Source: Planctomycetaceae bacterium | GTDB taxonomy: Bacteria > Planctomycetota > Planctomycetia > Planctomycetales > Planctomycetaceae | Length of the DNA: 43,654 nucleotides | Assembly: GCA_019636285.1 (NCBI GenBank) | Contig: JAHBXV010000047.1 | Coordinates: 1 to 43,654 of the forward strand | Direction of reading: 5' to 3' | Part shown: positions 7,567 through 15,413 of the stretch, in pieces | Layout: each line of letters starts with the position of its first letter | Numbering within the stretch: position 1 is the first letter of the stretch | The notes under the pieces: generated by a model | What the model saw: only the letters and a program-made list of their open reading frames with translations | Databases searched by the model: none | What the model was told of the DNA's origin: nothing | Program-made: the position numbers and the translations under genes

Positions 7567-8753
7567 CATTGAACGGGGGCTTCCGACTTCAGACAGGCCA
7601 GCAGCCGCTCCCGCAAATCGCTGGCATCGCGGAAGACCGCCCATCGTGCCGGATCAACGTCCGCGAATGTGCGCTTCAATCGAGCGTCGTCGGTCGTCTC
7701 GTTTCGCACCCCACGCACGAAGACAGCGCCAACCTGGTGTGGGAACTGTTTCAGAAACTCCGCGTAGATTTCCGGGTCCTGCTCTCCGGTATCGCCGATC
7801 AGCACAAAACGGCGTTCCGGAAACGCGGCGAGAATCGGACCGATCGCCAGCCGCTTGTGAGCGCGCTGCGGCGACATGCCGCGAATCTTGCGAGCGGTTT
7901 CCCGGATCTGAAATCGCTTGAGGTGGAACGAACCCGCCGGCAGGCCCGCCGTCTCGAAGAACGCGCGCAGCGGGTCGTACAACTGCCAGGGACTTCCGGA
8001 AACGTAATGCAGCGCGACCCCGCGCTGGTGGCACTCGCGATAAAGCTCCGGCATTCCGGCGATGGGCTGAAACGCCCGAGCGAAAGTGTTGTGAAAGAGA
8101 TCGCGGCGATTGGGAACATTGCTGTATTTCAGCGTGTCGTCCACGTCCGAGATAATCGACCAGCCGCGCGGCTCCAGCAGTTGAACCGTCCCCAGAACGC
8201 GACGCTCGTCACCCTCGGTCAACGTGGCCGCGAACTCGACCCAGTTCTCTCCCAGGTCGGCGCGCCGGGGGAGAGCGGCGACTTCGGCCGCGGTAATCGC
8301 CACGGCTTCGCGAAACAGTCCAGCCTCGGCCGTCTGCCCGACGAGAATGGGCCGCCCGGCGATCGAGACATTCACATCCCGGTTCCGCGCGTAGTCAACG
8401 AGAAACGGCCGCATCCGCTCGCGGTAGAAGTCGAGCGCTCCGCGTTCCACGCGCATCGCATGGCGAATGAACCCCATGAGCGGGGTGCGCCGGAGCCACG
8501 AAACGCGCGGGTCGAAGACACACCCCTGGACAACCAGTGTCCAGTCCTCGCTGGACCGGTACCCGTAACCGGGGAAAAACACCAGTTCTTCCAGAGGGCT
8601 GATCGAGCGTCCCCACTGGTTCTTCGACTTCCTGCCCGGCAAAACAGCGTCCCTCTGACTCCTGCCAGAATTTGTCCGGCCCCACGACCCTGTGGAAGCA
8701 TCCCGGTTGTTCGTTGACGCGCGATCATCCGCCGCGACAAAGCCGGATTCCAT
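7566..8753 (-). CDS. App1-type phosphatase (DUF2183 domain)
   Basis: The gene encodes a HAD-superfamily protein with the App1/DUF2183 catalytic domain, whose yeast founder is a phosphatidate phosphatase. With the start at 8753 (395 aa), the DVDDT motif is at about 203-207, where the two aspartates of DxD are the expected nucleophile and acid. It is followed by VSGSPWQLYDPL and, later, IGDTGEQDPEIY, the acidic HAD motif. The N-terminal part (LEELVFFPGYGYRSSEDWTLVVQG) is the usual App1-family opening. Longer starts at 8780 and 8861 exist; the latter begins inside a repeat element, so it is unlikely. No signal peptide is visible. The lipid substrate is inferred from family only. Confidence 0.87.
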   Translation of the reverse strand: MESGFVAADDRASTNNRDASTGSWGRTNSGRSQRDAVLPGRKSKNQWGRSISPLEELVFFPGYGYRSSEDWTLVVQGCVFDPRVSWLRRTPLMGFIRHAMRVERGALDFYRERMRPFLVDYARNRDVNVSIAGRPILVGQTAEAGLFREAVAITAAEVAALPRRADLGENWVEFAATLTEGDERRVLGTVQLLEPRGWSIISDVDDTLKYSNVPNRRDLFHNTFARAFQPIAGMPELYRECHQRGVALHYVSGSPWQLYDPLRAFFETAGLPAGSFHLKRFQIRETARKIRGMSPQRAHKRLAIGPILAAFPERRFVLIGDTGEQDPEIYAEFLKQFPHQVGAVFVRGVRNETTDDARLKRTFADVDPARWAVFRDASDLRERLLACLKSEAPVQ

Positions 8754-8851
8754 GTTACCCGTATCAGCCGACAATGGCATTCCGGTCGGGGCGAAAAGAG
8801 ATCGCCCGCGTGCCGTACTTTTTCGTAAGGCTGGTTGAACCGACCGCGCTT

Positions 8852-8928
8852 CGTGTGCCACTGGCTCCGCCAGTGTGCCTTAAGTTTTCAGCCATGACAA
8901 AACGCACTGGCGAAGCCAGTGGCACGCA
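8852..8928. repeat. Pair of module A repeats in opposite orientation
   Basis: GTGTGCCACTGGC-TCC-GCCAGTGTGCC (about 8854-8880) is followed 20 bases later by an inverted copy (CGCACTGGCGAAGCCAGTGG, about 8902-8922). Each copy is itself a hairpin and together they form a longer one. It lies in the 268-base gap on the 3' side of the gene at 9022-10515 and holds nothing else obvious. Confidence 0.75.
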
Positions 8929-9021
8929 CCTGAAACATTGACGGAGCACTGGCGCCGTACCGCACACTTTCGGTGCTTGAGGCAAAACTTGACCACCATT
9001 TGCTGAAACGGCCGGCGACCG

Positions 9022-10515
9022 TCACGCCGCGCGGCGGTTCGATCCTTGCCGGGCATTCGCGATCCAGCCTGTCACCTCCGCGAGATCGGGCGGTTTTCCC
9101 TCGCGAAGAATCTGCTTCCCGGCTGTCGATCGGGAAATGCCCGTCACGCGTCCGAGAAGTTCCTCCGGATTGGCCGCCGCGAGTTCCGTCGCCTCGCTGA
9201 TTCCTGCTGCCACCAGCAACTGGGCATCGTGTCCGTACAGTCCCGCCACGTCGCAGCACAAGTTCGCCTGCAGCTGCCACGTCCAGAGCATTTCACCGCT
9301 GAAGCCCTGCTTCTTGAGGGCGGCATCCAGCTCATCGGGATCGGCGTCAAGGAGATCGCCAACGGTCTTCAATCGCAAGGTTTCCAGACGGCGAGCCGTC
9401 TTGGGGCCGATCGAAGGCGCGCGCTCAATCGGCATCTCGCGCGACAGCAGCGGCCCGTTCGCGGGGCGACTCGGTGGGGCTGTCTCCTTCTTCACCGGAG
9501 GCGATGGCCGAGCCTTTTCGTCATCCGCCGCGTTTTGTCGCGGATCGACATATTTCGTTCCCGGCGGCCGAGCGGGTTGCGCGTCGAGATCTTCGAGCGT
9601 GGTTTTGAGAACGTCCTCGGCATGGGCCGCCCGCACGGTCTTTTCGTCGAGCGGCAGGTTCTTAACCACTTTGCCGGTCGCTTCGAACTCCTTCGCGATC
9701 TTCTTGACGACCGCCCGTTCTTTCGACTGAAAACGGCTCTGCGTCACCGCGAACAAGGGGATCGTCGCCTGGGCCAACAGGCCCAGGAGGGCCGTCCCCT
9801 GTCGCGGCGGATCGACGGCGGCTTCTTCAATCGCTCGATCCAGAACCTGCGCGAACAGAGCCGCCGCATAGCCGATCAGGAGGGCGATTCTGCGGCGAAA
9901 TTCGTCATCCATCCCATCCACGGGACGAGATTTTCCGATGCTGAGGTTGTAGTGATCGATGAGCGGTTCGTAATGCGGCGACGCGGTCGTTGCCGCGCGC
10001 TCCATGGATTCGACCAGCCAGTTGGGACCGGTCAGCCGCGGCAGTTCGGGAAAGCCGCCCAACTCGCCGACCAGGAGATCCCGCAGTTCAAAATAACCGC
10101 AGGCAATACTCCATTCCGCCGCGCGATGCACGGCCCCTTCGGCTTCGGATTGCCCGGTGTGAAAGGGCTGCACGATATCGGTTACATAATGGCTGAGCAC
10201 CCCCGCGTGGTAGACGGCCTCGTTCCACCGGCGATCTTTCAGCGACGTCACCGTCTTCGCGTACCAACTGACCGCCGCGCCGGGCGCGCCCCCCCAGCCG
10301 TTTTCCTTCACGTGATAAACGTGGTTGCGAAAGTCCTTGAACTGAGTGTCCGGTGCCTTGGAACCCGTCAGATAGGGTTCGATGCGAGCCAGAAAGACGG
10401 CTTGCCAGCCCTCGGCACCAGGGTTCTTCAGCAGCGTCAGCGCGTCGAGCGCCAGCTTGTGATGAGTGCTGGTGCATTTCCACCGGTGCAGCGTGCGAAA
10501 CAGCGTGCTTGCCAT
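9022..10515 (-). CDS. Zinc-dependent phospholipase C-like domain fused to DUF4332
   Basis: This 497-residue protein has two unrelated parts. The N-terminal half (about 1-260) resembles zinc-dependent phospholipase C/S1-P1-like proteins: the paired His of THHKLALDAL, FRNHVYHV, and the signature HYVTDIVQPFHTG (H-x3-D-x3-Q-P-x-H) that supplies zinc ligands. The C-terminal region (about 360-495) is a helix-hairpin-helix-like DUF4332 module, seen as IGPKTARRLETLRLKTVGDLLDADPDEL and WQLQANLCCDVAGL. A Pro/Lys-rich linker of about 60 residues joins them. The start at 10515 gives MASTLFRTLHRWKC; the longer frame to 10896 is basic, arginine-rich and unlikely. No obvious signal peptide is seen. Substrate and role are unknown; the combination is unusual. 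Confidence 0.82.
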   Translation of the reverse strand: MASTLFRTLHRWKCTSTHHKLALDALTLLKNPGAEGWQAVFLARIEPYLTGSKAPDTQFKDFRNHVYHVKENGWGGAPGAAVSWYAKTVTSLKDRRWNEAVYHAGVLSHYVTDIVQPFHTGQSEAEGAVHRAAEWSIACGYFELRDLLVGELGGFPELPRLTGPNWLVESMERAATTASPHYEPLIDHYNLSIGKSRPVDGMDDEFRRRIALLIGYAAALFAQVLDRAIEEAAVDPPRQGTALLGLLAQATIPLFAVTQSRFQSKERAVVKKIAKEFEATGKVVKNLPLDEKTVRAAHAEDVLKTTLEDLDAQPARPPGTKYVDPRQNAADDEKARPSPPVKKETAPPSRPANGPLLSREMPIERAPSIGPKTARRLETLRLKTVGDLLDADPDELDAALKKQGFSGEMLWTWQLQANLCCDVAGLYGHDAQLLVAAGISEATELAAANPEELLGRVTGISRSTAGKQILREGKPPDLAEVTGWIANARQGSNRRAA

Positions 10516-11053
10516 GGCGAGCAGAGGATTCGGTTCACGATAAGGCCGCGTCGACGGATGGGCGCAGCACCGCCGCCGAGACCTCGGACAACCTCTGAAT
10601 TCCTGGCCCCCATGTCCCTGGCCGGACGTCCGCGAACAGTCGCAGACCCCGTCCCGCCAGACAAGACGGGAACGCGGCAATCGACGTCGGGACGAGTGGT
10701 GGACCGCGCCTCGTCCGCGCGATTCGGCAACTTTCGCCGGTCGCGGGCGATCGTTTTCGTTCGTTCCCCGGCTCCGCCTCGTTGTCGCTCGTGTGCCACG
10801 AATGTTCGGATGAATGTTCGGGGGGCACTCTACTCCGCTAACCCTCGTCGCTGCCGTCCCCCGCCGAGGCGGTCTGGCAGCCGAAAGAAGGATCAAACCT
10901 TTTTCGCGGCTCTTGATCGACCCAAAAAAGAGTGACCGGCGTCGGGTGGCACGCCCCTCGGCAAGACCCTAGGGGCGTGCCACCACTCGACTCTCGACGA
11001 CCGCGACGCATTTCGGCCGACCCCCGGAACCGTTACGTTAGTCTTCTCCATGC
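10516..11053. other. Gene-free region between the divergent phospholipase-like gene and miaA
   Basis: These 538 bases separate the divergent genes at 9022-10515 (minus) and 11054 (plus). The open frames across them are continuations of antisense frames with arginine-rich composition, so I do not call a gene. The one clear element is the hairpin at 10945-10984. Promoters for both neighbours should lie here, but I cannot point to one with confidence. Confidence 0.5.
10945..10984. repeat. Perfect 14-base inverted repeat
   Basis: GGTGGCACGCCCCT (10945-10958) and AGGGGCGTGCCACC (10971-10984) form a perfect stem with a 12-base loop, about 70 bases upstream of the miaA start. The GTGGCAC core resembles module A of the 3'-end repeats. 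It may be a terminator-like or regulatory hairpin in the miaA leader. Confidence 0.65.
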
Positions 11054-12061
11054 GTGTCGACCGCGATTGAAATCTGTCCGAGATTCGCCTTGCCTCCCGA
11101 ACTGCTTCGCCGCTGCTGGTTTCTGGCTGGTCCGACCGCGGTTGGGAAGACCGAAGTCAGCCTGCAACTGGCCCGCTCGCTGGGGGCCGAGATCGTCGCG
11201 ATGGATTCGATGACGGTCTATCGGGGCATGGACATCGGGACCGCGAAAGCGTCACCCGCCGAACGGCTTGAGGTGCCGCATCACTTGCTCGATGTGGTTC
11301 ACCCTTGGGATGAATTCACGGTGAAGGACTATTTGCTCGCCGCGGAAGCTGCGGTTCGGGAAATCCTTGAGCGAAGTCGGCTTCCCTTGTTCGTCGGCGG
11401 AACCGGACTCTACCTTCGCGGTCTCTTGCGCGGCCTGTTCGATGGTCCGCCGGCAGACCCGGAAATCCGCCAGCGCTGGGAATCGTTCGCCAAGCAGGAA
11501 GGGGCGGCGGCGCTGCACCAGGAACTGACGCGTATCGATCCGACGACGGCGGCACGGCTGCATCCCAACGACCAGCGGCGGATCATCCGCGCGCTCGAGG
11601 TGGCCGAACTGACGGGCCGTCCGCTGGCCGATTGGCAGCGGGAATCGCTGCGCCCCGAAAGCGATCGCCCTGCCAATGTCTTTTGGCTCGAGCCCGATCG
11701 AAACTGGCTGAATGCCCGAATCTACCAGCGCGTCCGGAAGATGTTCAACGAGGGTCTCCTGGACGAAGTGGAACGACTGTCCGCCGATCCGCGAGGTCTG
11801 AGTCCAACGGCCCGCCAGGCACTGGGCTACAAGGAGGTTCTGGACGCCTGGGAAGATCTGCCACCCGCTGAACGCCGATCAACGCTCGTCGTGGAACGAT
11901 TAATGGCTGAAATTGAACTGCGAACGCGGCAGTTCGCGAAACGGCAGTTCACCTGGTTCCGCAACCTCGCGGAAACGACCGCCGTGCCGATCGAGAACGA
12001 AATCGACCTCGCAAGTGCTGCCGAGACCATTCTCAGCCGGGCTGGCGACGTCAAACTTTAA
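11054..12061 (+). CDS. miaA: tRNA dimethylallyltransferase
   Basis: MiaA transfers a dimethylallyl group from DMAPP to N6 of adenosine-37 in tRNAs that read codons beginning with U. The 335 residues match the family length. Visible motifs are the P-loop GPTAVGKT (26-33), DSMTVYRGMDIGTAK (51-65, with the catalytic Asp of the DSxxVY motif), the GGTGLYL motif (about 115-121) and DQRRIIRALEV. The C-terminal AxExATRxxAKRQxTWFR region is also present as ELRTRQFAKRQFTWFR, which contacts tRNA. The start is GTG at 11054 (GTGTCGACC); the ATG four bases upstream is out of frame. The gene stands alone between two gaps. Confidence 0.96.
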   Translation: MSTAIEICPRFALPPELLRRCWFLAGPTAVGKTEVSLQLARSLGAEIVAMDSMTVYRGMDIGTAKASPAERLEVPHHLLDVVHPWDEFTVKDYLLAAEAAVREILERSRLPLFVGGTGLYLRGLLRGLFDGPPADPEIRQRWESFAKQEGAAALHQELTRIDPTTAARLHPNDQRRIIRALEVAELTGRPLADWQRESLRPESDRPANVFWLEPDRNWLNARIYQRVRKMFNEGLLDEVERLSADPRGLSPTARQALGYKEVLDAWEDLPPAERRSTLVVERLMAEIELRTRQFAKRQFTWFRNLAETTAVPIENEIDLASAAETILSRAGDVKL

Positions 12062-12102
12062 CGATTCTCCCGATTGTCGTGGCCGGGGTGGCCCGAGAAT
12101 CG
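12062..12102 (+). terminator. Weak hairpin after miaA
   Basis: CGATTCTC (12062-12069) and GAGAATCG (12095-12102) can pair with a 25-base loop. It begins right at the miaA stop codon. The long loop makes it only a possible terminator. Confidence 0.3.
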
Positions 12103-12249
12103 ATTCAGCCGTCGCATGCGGACGAGTCGATTGCAGCGGCACGTTCGGCGTGACCGATTCGACCGATAGATCGGCTCGCGCGTCGACACAGCTTCTCTCG
12201 CCCGACCGACCGATCGCTCCATTAGCGACCTTGGCAGAAGGGACGCCCC

Positions 12250-13950
12250 ATGTCGCACCACTTCCGCGATCAACGTACCAGCACCACCGACCGCGCCTGG
12301 AAGGCTCTCGCCGCCGCCGCGTGCGGAGGCGCGGTTTTCTTCGGCACGCTGCCCGCCCAGGCGGACGATGGCATTGGCCTGTGGAAGAAGCCGACGGCGA
12401 TTCGGTCGGCTCGGCCGGAAAATGGCTTTGCCACGTCAATCCGATCGTTCCTGGCGCAGTCACAGCAACAGGCCCGCGCCGGCCAATGGGCGGCTGCGGA
12501 AGCACTCGCGCAGCGCGCCCAGCGCATGTCGATCGCCGCAGCCCCCAGCTTGAAGGACTACCCCGACTGCCAGCCCGATGCGATCGCGCAGGCGCTGGCA
12601 TCGATCGGTCGCAAGGAAGTCCCGACGGGCATCGCGATGGCGCCGCTCCCGGCGTCCACGGTCATTCAGGTGATACAACCTCCGGCCCAGCAAAACGCGA
12701 CCATGCCCGCGCCGCAACCGACATTTCCCGCCGCCCCGCGCTATGAAAACACCTTCGGAGCACCGCAGGTGGCCCGGATTTCAGCCGCACCCGTGCAGCC
12801 CGCTGGACCGGGAGAAGAAGCGCCCGTTGAACTGACAAATTCCATTGTCACCGCCCCGGCCAACGAGCAGGACATTCCACCTTCACCAGCACCCGCCGTT
12901 CCCGCGCCAGCGCCCACGGTGGCACAAGCATCGGCGGCATCGGAACCGGCTGCGACATCGGACTCGCCCGCGAAAGCTCAGACAGGCTCGAACGAAGCGA
13001 AACGGCACGGAGCGCTTCCCGCCTGGAAACCGGTCGAAGCGGCCACGAGTCGACACGTCGTTGAAATCAAGCCCGGCGCCCCGGCGATTCGTCCGGCCAC
13101 CGGAACATCGTTCTTCCAGTCCTCTCGCTTCACGGTGGTCGCGAACCAGTCGGCGACCGCGAAGAAACCTGTCGAGGCTCCCAGGATCGAGGAAACCGCG
13201 ACGGTCGATGAATCCATCGAGTGGTTCGCGTCACTGCCCGAGTTGCCCGAGGCCGAGGAACTGTCCGAGGATGAACTGTTTGTCCCGGTCCGGCCGTTGC
13301 CGACTGATCCGATCGTGTGGGCCCAACAGCCGGTGGACACCTCCTCCGTGGTGATTACCCCGGCAAAACGCCCCAAATCGGCTCCCCCGTTGCCGGAGTC
13401 GCCGATGGAAGAGGCGACCTTGCCAGTCGCCATGGCGAACGAGGGAGCATCGATTCGCGTACTCGAATGGAAGTCGGTGAACCGTCCCGGCAGTCAGGAA
13501 GTCATTACCGCAGAGCTTTCCGCCAGCCCCAGCACCGCGGTCGCGCCGACGCCCGACGCGGATAAGACCACAGCGGGAAATACCGCTGCCGACGAGACGA
13601 TCGAACAGACCGGATTTCGGGACGGCGACTGGACCGTGAATACGACGACCAGCACCGGCGGATTCGCGTTCGAACGGCCTCCGCTCGAACTTGCACGCAG
13701 TCCGTTGTCGGAAGATGACGCCGTCCTGTTCGCTCCCAGCGTGATCGTCGACCGGACTCCCGTCTCGGCGGATGGCCTGCTGCTCGATGAGCCGCAGCCA
13801 ACTCCGGCCGCCGGCGAGTCGACCTGGTTCGACCGCTTTTCCCACGGGAAGAGCATTCCCCGCCAGACCGTGATCGCCTTCTCGCTCGCCGTGGGACTCT
13901 TGATTCTGCTGTCGATCACCTCGTTCATCCGACGGCGATCGTCGCGATAG
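12250..13950 (+). CDS. Secreted Pro/Ala-rich protein with C-terminal membrane anchor
   Basis: I do not recognise a family. The 566-residue protein has an N-terminal signal-like segment (AWKALAAAACGGAVFFGTLPAQA, about 16-38) ending in AQA-D, which suggests signal peptidase I cleavage. It is followed by a short helical region with RSFLAQSQQQARAGQWAAAEALAQRAQRMS, like a single TPR-type hairpin. Residues about 130-500 are Pro/Ala/Ser/Glu-rich low complexity. Near the C-terminus a transmembrane helix (VIAFSLAVGLLILLSITSF, about 541-559) ends in FIRRRSSR. This is an extracytoplasmic stalk with a C-terminal anchor, not a soluble enzyme. The start is well supported by AGAAGGGA seven bases upstream of the ATG at 12250. 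It is followed by a strong terminator. Confidence 0.8.
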   Translation: MSHHFRDQRTSTTDRAWKALAAAACGGAVFFGTLPAQADDGIGLWKKPTAIRSARPENGFATSIRSFLAQSQQQARAGQWAAAEALAQRAQRMSIAAAPSLKDYPDCQPDAIAQALASIGRKEVPTGIAMAPLPASTVIQVIQPPAQQNATMPAPQPTFPAAPRYENTFGAPQVARISAAPVQPAGPGEEAPVELTNSIVTAPANEQDIPPSPAPAVPAPAPTVAQASAASEPAATSDSPAKAQTGSNEAKRHGALPAWKPVEAATSRHVVEIKPGAPAIRPATGTSFFQSSRFTVVANQSATAKKPVEAPRIEETATVDESIEWFASLPELPEAEELSEDELFVPVRPLPTDPIVWAQQPVDTSSVVITPAKRPKSAPPLPESPMEEATLPVAMANEGASIRVLEWKSVNRPGSQEVITAELSASPSTAVAPTPDADKTTAGNTAADETIEQTGFRDGDWTVNTTTSTGGFAFERPPLELARSPLSEDDAVLFAPSVIVDRTPVSADGLLLDEPQPTPAAGESTWFDRFSHGKSIPRQTVIAFSLAVGLLILLSITSFIRRRSSR

Positions 13951-13994
13951 TTGATCGGCAGTCTTCACGTCTGAGATCGCCAGTGCAATAAACG

Positions 13995-14037
13995 AACAGG
14001 CGTCTCGGTTCACCGACAGGGAACCGAGACGCCTGTT
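13995..14037. terminator. Strong bidirectional terminator
   Basis: AACAGGCGTCTCGGTTC (13995-14011) pairs perfectly with GAACCGAGACGCCTGTT (14021-14037), a 17-base stem with a 9-base loop, followed by TTCATTTTC. It sits between two convergent genes and can serve both strands. Confidence 0.88.
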
Positions 14038-14066
14038 TCATTTTCGGATACGCTGGCCGAAACCGA

Positions 14067-15410
14067 TCAGCCGTTGAGGTTGGTCAACAGTCCCGTGCTG
14101 TCGCCGAACGCGGTGGTCGGAGCGCCGATTCGCTCGAGCAGCGACAGATACAGGTTGTTGAGCGGCGTGTTCTCGCCGTACTTCAGGTGTCGACCGCCCT
14201 GGAGCGTCCCGCCGCCGCCACCGGCCAGGAGAATCGGCAGGTCATGGTGCGAGTGGCGATTGCCGTCCGCGATCGCGCTGCCGTAGACGATCATCGAATT
14301 CTTGAGCAGCGTTGATTCGCCTTCCTTGATGCTGTCGAGCTTCTTCAGGAAGCGGGCGAAGTGACCGACAAGGTACTCGTCGATCTTCTGCAACTGGGAG
14401 ATCCAGTCCGCCTTGTCCTGGTGATGCGACAGATGGTGCCAGCCGTCGTTCACCCCCACTTGCGGATAGCTGCGATTGCTCCCTTCGTTCGCCAGCATGA
14501 ACGACGCGACCCGAGTGGTATCGGTCTGGAAGGCGAGCGCGAGCAGGTCGTACATCTGCGTCATGTGCTCGTCCTGATCCTTGGGAACCCCCGGCGGCAG
14601 ATCGATATCGGGAACCGGAATTTTCGCATCCTGATCGCGCGTGCGTTCCAGACGCTGTTCCAGTTCGCGAACGCTGGTGAAGTATTCATCCAGTTTGCGA
14701 CGGTCGGTCTTGCCGAGTTGCGACTGAAGCTTCTGGGCATCCTGAGCAACCAGGTCGAGAATCGACAGCCGCAGGGCGTCTCGCTTCCGGCGTGCTTCGA
14801 TATCGCCCTTGCCGCCGCCAAAGAGCCGTTCAAAGACGAGTTTGGGCTGAATCTCCTTCGCCATCGGGGTGGTGGCCGACTTCCACGAAATGTTATTGGA
14901 GTAGGCGCAACTGTAACCCGAATCGCACTGGCCCGCGTTGCGGCCCCCTTCGATGCCGATTTCCAGCGACGGAAGACGCGTCAGATGTCCGACGTGTTCG
15001 GCGGCCAACTGGTCGACCGAGATGCCGTTCCGAATATCGGCTCCCGCCGTTTTGAACGGATGGGATCCCGTCAGGAACGCGGCCGCCGATCGCGCGTGGT
15101 CGCCCGGACCGTCTCCCTTCGCGCGGGCATTGTCCTGGGCGAGCCCGGACAAAAACAGAATCTGTTCGCGCATGCCTTCGAGCGCGGCGAGTGACTTGGG
15201 AAGTTTGAAGTCGCGGCCTTCGCCAACCGGATTCCAGTCAGGCAGAATCACGCCGTTGGGAAAGAAAATGTAGGCCATGCGCACCGGGGCGGGCGCGCCG
15301 GTCTCGGCGATCGCGCGGCGAGGCGTCATCGCTTCCAGGAACGGAAGCCCCATGGCCACGCCAGCCCCCTTGAGGAACGTCCGTCTCGGCAAGGCCGTGA
15401 ATGATCGCAT
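14067..15410 (-). CDS. DUF1552 protein, Tat-exported
   Basis: This 447-residue protein of the planctomycete DUF1552 family starts with a Tat signal (PRRTFLKGAGVAMGLPFLEAM, RR at 9-10), so it is exported folded. The family-type motif HHLSHH (in DGWHHLSHHQDK, about residue 320) is present. The body also has the characteristic SGLAQDNA, HARSAAAFLTG and SLEIGIEGG segments. The gene starts three bases after the stop codon of the large DUF1592-type gene, so the two are surely co-transcribed. DUF1552 genes typically follow such genes in planctomycetes. DUF1552 proteins resemble DUF1501 and alkaline-phosphatase-superfamily-like exported proteins; the biochemical role has not been established. Confidence 0.93.
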   Translation of the reverse strand: MRSFTALPRRTFLKGAGVAMGLPFLEAMTPRRAIAETGAPAPVRMAYIFFPNGVILPDWNPVGEGRDFKLPKSLAALEGMREQILFLSGLAQDNARAKGDGPGDHARSAAAFLTGSHPFKTAGADIRNGISVDQLAAEHVGHLTRLPSLEIGIEGGRNAGQCDSGYSCAYSNNISWKSATTPMAKEIQPKLVFERLFGGGKGDIEARRKRDALRLSILDLVAQDAQKLQSQLGKTDRRKLDEYFTSVRELEQRLERTRDQDAKIPVPDIDLPPGVPKDQDEHMTQMYDLLALAFQTDTTRVASFMLANEGSNRSYPQVGVNDGWHHLSHHQDKADWISQLQKIDEYLVGHFARFLKKLDSIKEGESTLLKNSMIVYGSAIADGNRHSHHDLPILLAGGGGGTLQGGRHLKYGENTPLNNLYLSLLERIGAPTTAFGDSTGLLTNLNG

Positions 15411-15413
15411 GGC

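Noticed and set aside
9046-10935. 629-residue open frame on the plus strand
   Set aside because: It lies antisense to the zinc-PLC/DUF4332 gene (stop codons are rare on the opposite strand of high-GC genes). The translation is arginine-rich and lacks motifs.
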